From Beroe ovata (lineage: Eukaryota; Ctenophora; Nuda; Beroida; Beroidae), in NCBI GenBank assembly GCA_946803715.1, contig CAMPET010000046.1:298916-362915 (forward strand): a DNA stretch of 64,000 bases. The letters run 5' to 3'. The stretch's first letter is position 1. The number at the start of each line of letters is the position of its first letter. Shown in pieces: positions 53,298 to 64,000 of this stretch. The translations under genes and the position numbers were made by a program. Under the pieces are notes generated by a model. The model was not told where the DNA came from. It did no database searches and saw nothing but the letters and a program-made list of their open reading frames with translations.

Positions 53298-56200
53298 ATG
53301 AAGTCACCATCTCCTAACAAACTCACCTCCGGACACAAGTCTCCAGTGCGGGCCACGTCAAGATGTTCGCCGATAAGGGGTCCAGGCTCGCCAACATCGC
53401 CCGAAAAAATGCGGCCATCCCTCTCCCCACTCAGCTCGAAAAACCCGCCAATGAAGTTCAACAGTCAGAAATTCTACGATAAACCGGTAGGAACCTATAC
53501 CATAAGTACCCCCTAATTGAATCACATTCACGTTCCTAATCAATGAATCACCGTCCCATCTACGTGTTTCAGTTGGCAGTTATGGGTCACTCCATGGTGT
53601 CACGCGGTGGAGATCCTGAGAGCGACCTATCCGGTCTCAACATTGATCTGCGGCTCATAACGGGCCGTATGGCACAAACACTACATAGCTACGAGGGGAA
53701 GTCTGCTAAACTAGCCAATGACCAAATCAGAGACGTTGAGAATCAGCTAGATGAGATTGACAACCCGATTCTCAAAGTTCAGATCAAGAATATCATGTCG
53801 AATTACAAGGTTTGTTTGCTATGCGGAGTGGTTTCCCTGCTGACTAAGAAAATTAGATCGAAACCCATTTTGAGAGACAAACCCGCAAGCATAGGTTACA
53901 TCGAACTTGATTCTCAAATCAGGATTGGATGATATCTGTTTTGGCGCTGGTAAAATAATGTAACTTGCCATCACCGAGTAACACAGACCGTCAGAGTATG
54001 GGAGAAATTGACCGGAAACAACGTTTACTAACTTATCTTGGTTATATTCCAAGGTCGTGCACTGAAGCTATCCAATGAACAATGTCCATCCTTTCGTGTT
54101 TAGAGGAAAGCAGTTTTTTTCGTTTATTTTCCTTCCTTTGTGAACTTAATATGATTGTTTTTCTTCCCCAGCAACTGGCCCTAGAACGCGAGCAAATTCT
54201 GAGCAACTTGGACGCATGGTTTGACCACTGTACTGACGAGTTTCTCGAAGAACTTGAAGAATTCGAGACCCAGTTTGAAGGTGAGGACACTCTCTCTGAT
54301 CACATCAATCAAGCAAAGGACCTGATCACGAAAATTAAGTTTATCAACAGCAAGATTGCGGATTTTCAAAACAACGGTCTCTCCACCGAAAAGCTGGTTG
54401 CACAGAAGAAAACTCTGGAAGATGAGCTGATGAAGAAGAAGATAATCGTTGACAACACCAATACCGGGAGTGATGGGCTGCTGCACTGGCAGGATAGTGT
54501 GAGGAAGATAATGGACATGGTCCGAGAATCAGGGGCCACGGAAATTGAGAAAGCCCTCCTCGACATGAAATTATCCGAGACAGGTGAACGGGTGAGTGCT
54601 CAGCTGATCAATTTGGAGAGGACATCGCGTCGAGTGGGTGTGTTGTTCAAGAACGTGAAGGAGTTGGAGTACAACAACGGACAGCTGGCTGAGGAGAATA
54701 GTTTCCTAAAACAGCAGCTGTCCAAGTATGACAAGAACTACAAGAACCACCTCAGTAAGAAGATTGCTAAGCTGGACAACGCGCTCGATGAACTAGACGA
54801 TGTGAAGTATCTGAAATCGAGCGGGAAAGGTATGAATAGTGAAGATGTTTCGAGGGGTTTGGCGAATGGCCGAGTGTCCTTCGATATGGAGATGATTGAA
54901 ACATACCAGGATCAGATCCGCACTCTGAACGAAGAAAACAAAGATCTGATCACCAAAGTTGACACCTTAGAGGAGCAAGTGGACGAACAGAAGGAGGAAT
55001 TGAAATCTATGGAGGGGAAATTGACCAAATCCATGGCTGAAAATAAGAAAATGAAAGACTCTGTCATTGAAGCCGAACACCCTCTTGTCAAATTTGACAA
55101 AGGACCATCAGAATCCGAGGAATTCCATTCCCTGGGATCGATCTCGGAGAATATCAATGTTTCCGATTCCAAATCAGGGAATGTCCACCCTACATACAGC
55201 AGGAGAAACACGATCGCCACTGCCAAGAAGCGCAACTCAATCGTCTCCACGATCACGATGCAAGACGGAACCGAACTCGAGGCACTGAAAATGGATAACG
55301 AGTTGTTACGGAATCAAGTTCAAAAACTGAAAATATCCCTGAAAACCACGCGAAGAAGTAGCATAACTCGGCGCAAGCTCAGCAAGAACACCCAAACGAA
55401 GGTGATGTGGAACAACACAGCTGCAGTGGCCGACGAGGGAGGTTTTGTGGAAGAGGAATCGAGTGAGGAAGAGGAAAGCAGTGAGGAAGAGGCGGAGGAG
55501 GTACCTGTCAAGGAGGAGAAGAAGGAGAAGAAAGTGAAAAAACCCCGAAAAGCCAAAGTGGAGAAAGTTGAGGAGCCCGTAGCATCTGTGGACAAAGGGC
55601 CGTCTGAAAGTGAGTCAGAGGAAGAGGAGGAAGTGACGGCTGAGGAAGAGGTGAAAGAGGATAAGGGACTGACTGCACTGCTCAAAAATCAGGACAGACA
55701 GCGTCGACTCAGTGAGAAGTTGAAGGCGCTGGAAGCGGAAACAGTGAAGAAAAAGGAAGTCCCTGCCGAACCTAAGAAACAGGATCCTGAGCCTGAAGTT
55801 GAGGAGGAGGAGGAGTCTGATGAGGAGAGCGAAGAAGAAGAAGAAGAAGCAGAACCGGAGGTTGTTGCGCCTGAACCACTCAAACAGAAAAGGAAGTCAA
55901 TCATAAAGAAACCAAAAAAGAAGAAACCTAAGGTTGCTCCCAAGCGTCAGCTAAAGGAAGAGAAGCCTCATGTAAAGTTTGAGGATGCTGAAGACTCAGA
56001 AGATATTGATACCCCGACGTTCGAGCGAGTAAGTGAGCTTAATGTTTATCGTAATCAACGTGAATTTGGACCAGAATCATGTATAGATGGACTTAATCTA
56101 TCGTTGATCTCAGGTTCCAACTCCAAAAGTCGAGACAGATAACACCGTCGAAACTCTAGAAAAGATAAAAGAAGAACTGAAAGATTTCCTTTCCTACGGA

Positions 56201-59200
56201 CAGAAATTCATCTCATCCATACATCAGTGCATCGTGGTGGGTATTCGATACACAGACTGTCTTCAACCATTGAGTTGTAATGTCACATTAACTTACCACT
56301 CCACTAGGACACGGCTGATCACGATCTAGCGGTCAAAATGGACAACTACTCAGAACTCGAACAGAAGGTAGGCCAGAGCTCATTTTATAATATTCCTGTT
56401 CCTTGCCCATTCCCTGCCACCATAACACTATCGTCTCAAGAACCATTACTACGTCCACACTATAATACACCGTGCTTACTTTTAAATCAATCGAATTATC
56501 GTCTCCATAATCCACGCAAGCTTTTATCATAAGTTTTACCCGCAATGACTTTACAGTGAAAATCAGAAGTGTTTTAACACTCGGTATATAGAATACTTGA
56601 TGGTTTTTGTTGATCATGCTACTGAAGTGTAAAGTCTCAATGGCGCAAGGGCGGGCTTAGTCTGTCTTCTTTTAATTACTTTGTTGTCTTTGTCGCTTTA
56701 CTATTTTTGTTCGTGTGGTTGTTAGAATACTTGGCGGAAGTTTTGCGGAACAAGGGGTAACTAACGAATATCATATTGTGCTTCTAACATTCTCTTCATA
56801 GCAACAACTTCTTCATTCGGCAATCCCATGCCTACCCTTACAACCTCCCTTTAGTTACTAACTCAGCACTAACTAAGTGAACAATTGATTAACATAGCAA
56901 CCCGTTAGCAACTCATAGCAACTCCCTCACTCCCCCAGATTACTGGTCTGGATACATCACTGAACATACTGCTGTATGGTATTGACCTGGGTATGTTTCT
57001 AGTTACCCCCGCCCAAGCTAGACCACTTCACTCTCCCCTTCCATTCGAGAACAAGCTATACTTCCAGGTAAACTTCCAGTATCATCTCGATCGATAGGCG
57101 GTGTTTGACGCTTGTCAATATAAGTGTATATCTTATAAATAAACAAAATATTAGTGTCTTAACTCTTTCTGGCGCTAAGTTTAGAAGCACTTCCCTTATC
57201 ACATTATCTCCTTGAAACTAATCTTACCTCAACAGGAAAACCTGTCCAAGTATTTGCGGGAAAAGTATCCGAAACTCAATGTTCATGCTATGAAGGTGAG
57301 ATGAACATGCTTTTCTTCCATACTGATTCTGAATGATTGCTTTCGTCATCATAGGAGTCATCTGATTTGAAATGAGAAAGCTTTTAGGACTGTATTATAG
57401 TTAATGAATTGTGTCCTATATTTGTGATCATAAAGTAAAGAGGTTTCGACTCCATGACGCTTGTGATATGTTAAAGTTTGAAACTCATCTATTATACCTG
57501 CGAAATGTCTCTGAATTGTCACGGATAAGCTCAACAGTCACCTTATACCTAGCGTATGAAATTCCTCCATTCGTAATATAAGTAATATTCTTGTTCGTAG
57601 CCATGATTTTTGTTGATTAATTACAAATCATGCAGCCTCATTCTGGTATTCAGCCTTTTTGTTTACAAACACAGATACAAACAAAACTTTGCTTGATATT
57701 TATGTAATCTCGTAGTTAGCTAGGTTACAGGAAAATTAAATATGGTATTACAATGTATTGAATATATGTATGAAATTAGAAAGCATACTTGCTACTTATA
57801 AAATACAGCAACATCATCCGACCTTATTTGAGTATTTATTTAGTTGTTGTGTAACTTTAGAGCGGCTATAGTGTTTGTTATACTTCACCTAGAATGAACA
57901 GAGTTTTACCTGAGGTATGGTTAATGGTGCACGGTTCAACAAAACTCAAATCCCGAAAATAGGACACTCACTTAAATAAGAAACAAATCCCTTAAATAGG
58001 ACACATTCACTTCAAATTTGAGAATTATCTCTCCATCTCTCTCCCTCATACTGACCCTCATTGCCTCTCCCTCTCAGCTATTCGACCCGGAGCTGGACGC
58101 TACGACCCCACTCCACCCTGTGGCCCCACCACCACACTCGAGACAGAGTCCAGACTTCAAGCCGTACCCGACGCAGCAGCAGGGAGCCGAGTATATCGAC
58201 CACTTCATGTTACCCCTGACAACCACACCCGAAGTCAAGGTCAAGAGAGGACCGAGGAAGATTTACAAGCGGAAACCCATCAAGTGAGTGCTAAACAGCT
58301 GGATTGGGGGAGGGAGGAGAGGGGGAGCTATTATCACTCGTATAGCAGTGGGGGTGGTTGAGAGATAGATAAGAGAGATAGGGGTCGGGGAGATAAGGAG
58401 TGTTTTTGGTGGTGATAATTGAGCAACTTCATCACTAGTCTCTCCCCCTGACCCAATGCAGAATCCATTTTGTCTTCTTTATGTTCTTGACACAGACGAG
58501 AAATTGCAATTGGCAAGATAGAAGAGATAATGGCTAGTTTGACATCTGCTGCGATGTTTGGGAAGAAGGATGAAAAGGATGAACCAAAAGTTGTCGATCA
58601 GAGATCTTTCGCTGAAATCGTGGATCATGTCATGCCAAAGGAGGTGAGAATCGGAATAGTATCGGGATGCTTCTCGAATTTGGAAGCATCAGTCCTTAAT
58701 TGATATTTCATGGTATGGGAAGTCCCAAAACTTGACAAAATACTTGCAGATGGCTATGGAGTATATGAAACTAATCCAGCCAACGCACGATACGCTCGGT
58801 AAGAAACAGTACAACGAGAAACTAAAGAGAGGAGTTATGAAGGTCAAGGATCTGTTGGACATGATGAATTTGTCGAATCAGGGTGTAATTAAGGGATTAC
58901 CGTCCAATAAACTCGGCGAACCAAGGTACATGCTGTCGGGTTGTGTACATTCCTTGATCAGATCATGGTATTTGGATGTCATGTCGTTTGTTGGTTATGT
59001 CTTTGTTGGTAAACGAGTTCTTCTCAATGATTCATTGATGTCTTTTTTCCTCAGGAATCGACTGAGGCAGACCAAAGTTAACCACACAAACCTGACTGCG
59101 AGTGACCTAATTGGAAACAATTCAACTCCACCTAATGAAGCGGTAACTAAGCAGAAGCAGGAGACATCCAATAGTTACAGGAACAGAATAACAATACATG

Positions 59201-59977
59201 ATAGAGTAAGTCCCCAAAAGATTTGACACCACTACACCTTGACACCACTTTTCTGTTTGTTGCTACATTAAAATGTTCGTTACAACACTAAATACTCGTT
59301 TGGCACCACTCTTCTCCACTCGTCTTGACACCACTTTCATGCAGCATCAATTCAACTTGACACCACTGCCCAGGTCCAAGCTTCGCTCGACGACTACAAC
59401 TTCTATCTGGATGCGGGGGAAGGTAGAGACGACCTCAGAAGTTCAGGATCTCTCACTGTTTTCGAACTTCCCCTTGCTCCAAAAACCCAGGGGAGTGATA
59501 AGAAATCAGAAAGAACGACATCTAAAGTGGACGTTAAAGAGGACTTGTAAGTAATTTTCGTACGAATAGAAATGTTAGCATTGGAATGCAAACGCCTGAA
59601 ATCCGAATTCTCAAATCCGAATTCTTTTCACAACTTGTTTCATGTATAGTTGGTACTTTCACGCTTGCATCCGTAGGTTTGACCTCTCGAAAAGCAACCC
59701 TAACATCCTGCAACAGTCACCCGCAGAAAAACGGTCTCTCCTCCCTGTTGTCACACAGAAACTATCACCACATTCGGAGACCAAGAGTTTCCCAGCCAGG
59801 AGGGTTGCCAAGAAACCGCGAAAAGGTGCTAGTCACACTCCTAACACCGTCGAACAAGCACCGCCCCAGGTGTCGGATTTACTAAATCTTGAGTGGGAGA
59901 AACCGAAGGCGTCATCGATAGGGAAGCTACCAAAAATCAGTGCGACTGGGGAAATGACTGATCAGACGTTCTCGTGA
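53298..59977 (+). CDS. Large acidic coiled-coil protein, possibly FAM186/CCDC7-like
   Basis: Thirteen exons join in phase to 1,269 residues: 53298-53486, 53573-53809, 54172-56028, 56114-56236, 56308-56367, 56939-57067, 57236-57295, 58078-58283, 58496-58643, 58750-58925, 59055-59205, 59374-59546 and 59677-59977. A Ser/Pro/Lys-rich N terminus (residues 1-60) precedes long coiled-coil segments (about 110-350). Next are a Ser/Lys region, a Glu/Lys tract (SSEEEESSEEEAEEVPVKEE and similar) and a less charged C-terminal half. The segment KQLALEREQILSNLDAWFDHC loosely recalls a helical block shared by FAM186 and CCDC7; this is memory-based and weak. KGPSESE occurs twice. A cytoskeletal or ciliary scaffold role is plausible but unproven. 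The ATG is 3 nt after TTCTTCAG. Confidence 0.85.
59206..59373. repeat. Dispersed TTGACACCAC motif array in an intron
   Basis: In this 168-bp intron, TTGACACCACT occurs about four times with one TTGGCACCACT variant, at irregular spacing. It matches the array in the NRBP intron 21076-21246 some 38 kb away in an unrelated gene. Confidence 0.75.
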
Positions 59978-61792
59978 CTCGCATGATGAACTTTGAACAA
60001 TGTGAACTTATTTGAGCATTTATTATTTGTCTTTTGAAGATATGAACCATTTTTGTATTTTGCAGATATGAACCATTATTTTGTACCATCTACCTTGCTT
60101 TTATTGTATTTCATTTTCACATTGCTTAGAATGTCACAGATTGCTTTCCGTATAATGAGACAGGAGACTATTGAGAAAGAGTTTCAATTTTCAAAGATGA
60201 TGTTGAATTTTATGCTTTTACGAACGTGGTTGTTACACTTTTCTCCAGATTCTCGTTGTTGAAATGTGACAGCCGCGCGCGAGTTGTACCAGAGTTTTTC
60301 ACATATTTTCACACTTCAGTGTACGCCGCGACGACACAAATTGATCACGTGATGCGCGCAATTGAGCATTATCGATTATTTATTGATTGGAATGCTTACA
60401 ACTGGTGCGTCCCATTAAACCCGCCATATCGCGAGTTAAGTTTTCTAGAACAAAGGAGTTCAACATCCCATGAAAATGTCCTCATTGGACGCCCACTGGT
60501 CATCCGTAGAGGAACTCCCAAATCTGCACGACTAGAACTACTGATAATGATTTCCAATTCGTCTCAAGATAAGGAAAGGGACCGACACACATACATGTTG
60601 TGTTCACACGATTGCCGGACCCGCACCCAAAAACAGCCCCTCTTTGAACATGTCTATTTTAAGAGGAGAAGCGGGCAAAGTGAGGGTCGAAAAGGATTCC
60701 GCCCTAATGTCAACGATCTCCCACCACCGATAAGAGAAGTGTTGCAAGACTCGGTGGTGACGACGTGTATACCCACAAAAACTCTCCCTCTCCTGTTGAG
60801 TGACAGCGAGACGGTAGCCACCATGTATTTTAGATGTCAGAGAGAGGGATATGGTGGTGGTGGTACCTGACGCTACCTGGTTTAGGTTGGTGCAGGATGA
60901 GTATCTTGCCCCCGCTATCTGCTATACCCAGTGACAGAAAAGAGGGCCGTCTGTCACCATATCCAAAATTCACTCTTTGATGGTGAAGTGTCGAGGTGAA
61001 AAATGTGTGAAATTTTACACATTTGGTGATAATATGGACAAAATAAAACACGTGGATTAAATAAATACAAAACACAAATAACTAATAACTTATTGTATAA
61101 GTGGCATATGGTGAAAAAATGTTCGGTCATGCTCAAATCAAATTGGAAAAGCTTATCCATCGACAACAATAGCTCATGCTATAACTAAATGACCTGTTAA
61201 GTCAATTCAAATAAAATTTCCATGAAAAATAAGCCCAAATCAGAATAATATCATGCATCAATAGTTAAATGAAGTGGAAAACCATTCAGTTAATAGTTAT
61301 CTTGAATCCTAGAAACACTTCTTCTCTGCAGTGAAAGTCAAGAGTGAAATAACCAAAACTAACTTTTAATAGTCTCTAGCGTGAATATAATATGTTCAAT
61401 TAAATAGTCAATTAGTTTTTAAATGAACGTTGATATTGATAAAACAATTAATTTTCAACTTAAAACACAAATAGAATATAATAAAAAGTGCAAAGCTCCA
61501 TCTAAAGCACTTAACATCTTTCATGTTCAACAACCTTCACAGTCACTTGTCAAACTTTCTTGCAAATATAAATCTTAAATTCAGCGCTCGTCAAATTTGT
61601 AAAAATGTTTTTTACCCTTGTGTCACTGAAAATGATATAAAAAGTAACGTTGCCATATAGAAATGATAGGTCAGCAAAGTCACGATATGTCTCAAATTGT
61701 GTCTCACTGAGAGACAAGTCTTGCGTGAGTCTCAAATGGCATGTCTCTCATCTCGTGTCTCATCCATTGAGACGCTTTGTGTCTCTGTCTCA
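59978..61792. other. Convergent intergenic region
   Basis: Immediately after the large coiled-coil gene, ATATGAACCATT is duplicated (60041-60078). An open frame at 60226-60870 is listed separately. From 60875 to 61560 the sequence is AT-rich with no gene visible. GAGACAAGTCTTGCGTGAGTCTC-like GAGTCTC repeats lie near 61690-61780. Confidence 0.45.
60226..60870 (+). CDS. Doubtful 214-residue open frame
   Basis: An uninterrupted frame in an otherwise gene-poor region. The translation has no signal peptide, membrane segment or motif I can name; it is rich in Arg, Ser, Thr and His and lacks obvious repeats. No acceptor or Kozak-like context stands out at its start, and no other exon of similar character lies nearby. 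It could be a fast-evolving or orphan gene or chance. Confidence 0.2.
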   Translation: MVVTLFSRFSLLKCDSRARVVPEFFTYFHTSVYAATTQIDHVMRAIEHYRLFIDWNAYNWCVPLNPPYRELSFLEQRSSTSHENVLIGRPLVIRRGTPKSARLELLIMISNSSQDKERDRHTYMLCSHDCRTRTQKQPLFEHVYFKRRSGQSEGRKGFRPNVNDLPPPIREVLQDSVVTTCIPTKTLPLLLSDSETVATMYFRCQREGYGGGGT

Positions 61793-62332
61793 TCACCATG
61801 GTCTCCACAGAGGGAGAGCACTGAAGGTGGATGCTGGTAGCTTGGTTCTCTCCGAAAGTGGCTGCGCCATCAGCTGCATCTGAGAGAATTGGGTGTAAGA
61901 TGGGGATTGTAATGAGATGGAAACAAAATCTCACTTCCTCAGGAAAAAAAATAACATCTGGGAGGGGGAAGCTGATAAAACAATATTCAAAACTTACCAG
62001 TTCGTCTCTGGCAGTCATGGTGCCTGGCTTGGGCACGAATGTGGGCACGTTGGGCTTGTTAGGGTTGGTCAGCATCGCAAGACGGGCTTGGAGAGCTGCT
62101 TGTATGGCGGGAGACAGCACTTTAGGGAAGCCGGTCAGAGGACTGAGAAGGGAGGAAAGTTTAAAGTTGTGTTTGAGAATTTGATAGACGATCAAACTTC
62201 TCTGAGGAGATGAAGAAAACCTGTTGTGAGAACTCACTTGATCATGATTTGAGGTTTGGGTTTGATGAGTCCTGGAACTCTGCCAGGCGAGGCAGCAACA
62301 GTTCGGCTGATCGGAGGAGATCCCAGCTCGTG
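61793..62332 (-). CDS. 3' end of an unrecognised gene
   Basis: Three exons join in phase: 62332-62238, 62142-61998 and 61879-61793, encoding the last 108 residues. The protein is Pro/Lys-rich (SPGRVPGLIKPKPQIMINPL) with a central conserved-looking helix (SPAIQAALQARLAML) and VPTFVPKPGTM, and it ends in a short hydrophobic segment closing RPW. I do not recognise it. The upstream exons must lie to the right, beyond 62332; none is evident to 64000. The acceptors TTCTCTCAG, CTTCTCAG and CTCCGCAG all fit. Confidence 0.6.
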
Positions 62333-63969
62333 CTGCGGAGGAAATTTAGGGTGATTCGAGAGAGAAGGGATTCCAGGGGGAATTAATCTCAATTCTCAGA
62401 GTTAAACAAGACATATAGTGGTTTCACGTTTGAAATCGTTATTTGGTTCACCGATCATTTACTCATGTGAAATGTGATGGGGTTCATTTACCCATGTGAA
62501 ATATTATGGGGTGCTAATAAGAGTGAAATTCCCCGGAACTCATATATCCCCCCATAATGTGATGAAGGGTGCAAGGGTTCCCATTCTATAACAACTCCAT
62601 CCTTCCTGAATCTTACCAAGTTCCCCAATTATAATTTGCCATGGGAGAGAGATGTATCAGAGGGTCTGGGAAAATTTCCTACCACCCCCAGGCAGTATAA
62701 CTATAGTAGTAGGATTGGTCACGTGACATGGGAGCAAGCTCTCTGGTTGGCTGATCACCCCTACTAGAGCTCAGCCATTGGTTGATTGCTCCCAGTAACA
62801 TTGCACTACGGTGTTCAAATGCCCGCAATATTATAGCTCTACTATTGCTGCATGTCCAGTGTCCACACATCGTTTCATGAGCACGTGACATGATTACAAA
62901 GTCACGTGAAACACCACGTTACCATGGTGACGTTGTGACTTTACTCCACTCAGGTAGTCAATACAATTATAGCTGGTAAAAGACGCAGCTCTTGACAAGT
63001 TTAATAGAAATCCCGACTCAATGATCAGTACTTTGATTAATCTCTCTCCCCCCACGAAAGTGCACTATTGCACCATGCAACTCACTCTAATACCGAGGTG
63101 GCTTTGGCAAGCGGTTACACCAAATGGAGAGGGTAAAAGAGCCCTGTGGCGTGTATCTTAAACACTGTCTACCCCAATAAATGTCAATGTAAGTTTAGTG
63201 GAGGGCATGTGGACAATCACAATTATATTCCGGGGCTTAACCAGACAGGGAGTATTCGATCCATTGACCATTCACTTCAGGTGGTAATCATGGTTTTAAT
63301 CACATAATTACAGTTTTTGAAACATTAATTAACGTTTGGTGGTTATCGTGGGAAATTTAGCCGGTGTGGTTTGCAGCAATGTGTTACCACGGGAACGAAA
63401 TGGTCTTATATTGGCCAGCCATGATAGGGTCAGTGGTCACAATGAGAAAGAGGAACCGTTATTTAGCATATGCTAAACTCGGGGGGAATTTTATCAGGAA
63501 TCAAAGTTGACAGCATGATATGTATATGCACAAAGACTCGTCGTTGACCGTGGTGTTGAAATGCAGGATTTCACATATTCACTGATTATCATGCTGATTC
63601 GAAACAACCATGATGTGTGATAGTTATTTCAAAAAGGAATCACCGACACCCACGCTATCTCACAATGTCTCGTTTGCTCACATGTCGCCGCACAAGTAAA
63701 GTGACTGGAATGAACATGTGTCCCCTTGTGATTTGTGAACACACACAACGCATACTTCTCATGTGTGTGCTTCGCCGGTTTTGAACAGCTATATAGTATG
63801 AACCGATGACACATTTTCCCCAGGGTTCTCTTTGTACGTTTGTCACATGTGTTTTATCTATATTGGTACGGGGAAAGATAAGGTGTTGCAAGGAGGGGAC
63901 AGAGAGATCATAAGGTGACAATGATCAATCATCGTGTCAGAGCGATGCCTTACAACTGCGAAATGGGAG

Positions 63970-64000
<31 letters not shown>
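62333..64000. other. Region right of the unknown minus-strand gene
   Basis: No exon is supported. CACGTGAC motifs recur near 62718, 62882 and 62904, and TCACTTCA/TTCACC-type short repeats are scattered. The window ends in a (GT)n run from 63970. This is probably a large intron or the 5' flank of the minus-strand gene. Confidence 0.45.

Noticed and set aside
55320-55943. Minus-strand Ser-rich open frames
   Set aside because: They mirror the Glu-rich tracts of the plus-strand coiled-coil gene.
60830-61169. Minus-strand open frames rich in Phe, His and Tyr
   Set aside because: They are AT-rich, have no domain and lack convincing splice sites linking them to the gene at 61793.

Overview
This window is eukaryotic nuclear DNA from an animal. 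Genes are broken into many short exons with GT..AG introns, mostly 60-350 bp with a few kilobase-sized ones. The gene set includes NRBP (an animal pseudokinase), BBS4, EB1, calnexin, SmD3, RPL19 and an ESCO cohesin acetyltransferase. There are (GT)n microsatellites, small inverted-repeat elements and decayed reverse transcriptase remnants. The compact genes and short introns suit an early-branching invertebrate such as a sponge, but the sequence alone does not fix the lineage. Nine isolated N bases show it is a joined draft assembly.

Layout on both strands: BBS4 (755-3592 +); BMS1 (4538-10057 -); an arginase/formimidoylglutamase-fold protein (11113-14167 +); NRBP (15902-25062 +), which carries a separate single-exon Ly6/uPAR-like membrane protein gene (22329-23111 -) inside its largest intron; a mobile-element-rich spacer (25400-26650); a tight same-strand run of COA8 (26929-27685), TRMT44 (27807-29528), TASP1 (29612-30726) and EB1/MAPRE (31046-34984); RPL19 (35966-38251 -); a spacer with a decayed reverse transcriptase (about 38640-39650); a minus-strand run of SNRPD3 (45847-46473), an unknown 133-residue coiled-coil protein (44870-45525) and ESCO (41310-44528); calnexin (48461-50211 +); an unknown 100-residue protein (51414-52132 +); a 1,269-residue acidic coiled-coil protein, possibly FAM186/CCDC7-like (53298-59977 +); and the 3' end of an unrecognised minus-strand gene (61793-62332).

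Exons were joined by hand using GT/AG sites, reading phase and similarity to known families. The models for BBS4, the arginase-like gene, NRBP, COA8, TASP1, EB1, ESCO, calnexin, both small unknown genes and the large coiled-coil gene each sum to a whole number of codons.

The most striking signal is that almost every start codon lies a few bases downstream of a 3' splice-acceptor sequence with no recognisable upstream exon: 5 nt for BBS4, BMS1 and the arginase-like gene, 6 for TRMT44, 1 for calnexin, 3 for the large coiled-coil and Ly6-like genes. With the tightly packed same-strand runs, this points to spliced-leader trans-splicing and perhaps operons. Second, the window holds a family of about 90-130 bp hAT-like miniature elements with 8-bp target duplications, including one filled/empty site pair and one nested insertion. 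Third, a TGACACCAC motif recurs at irregular spacing in two introns of unrelated genes.
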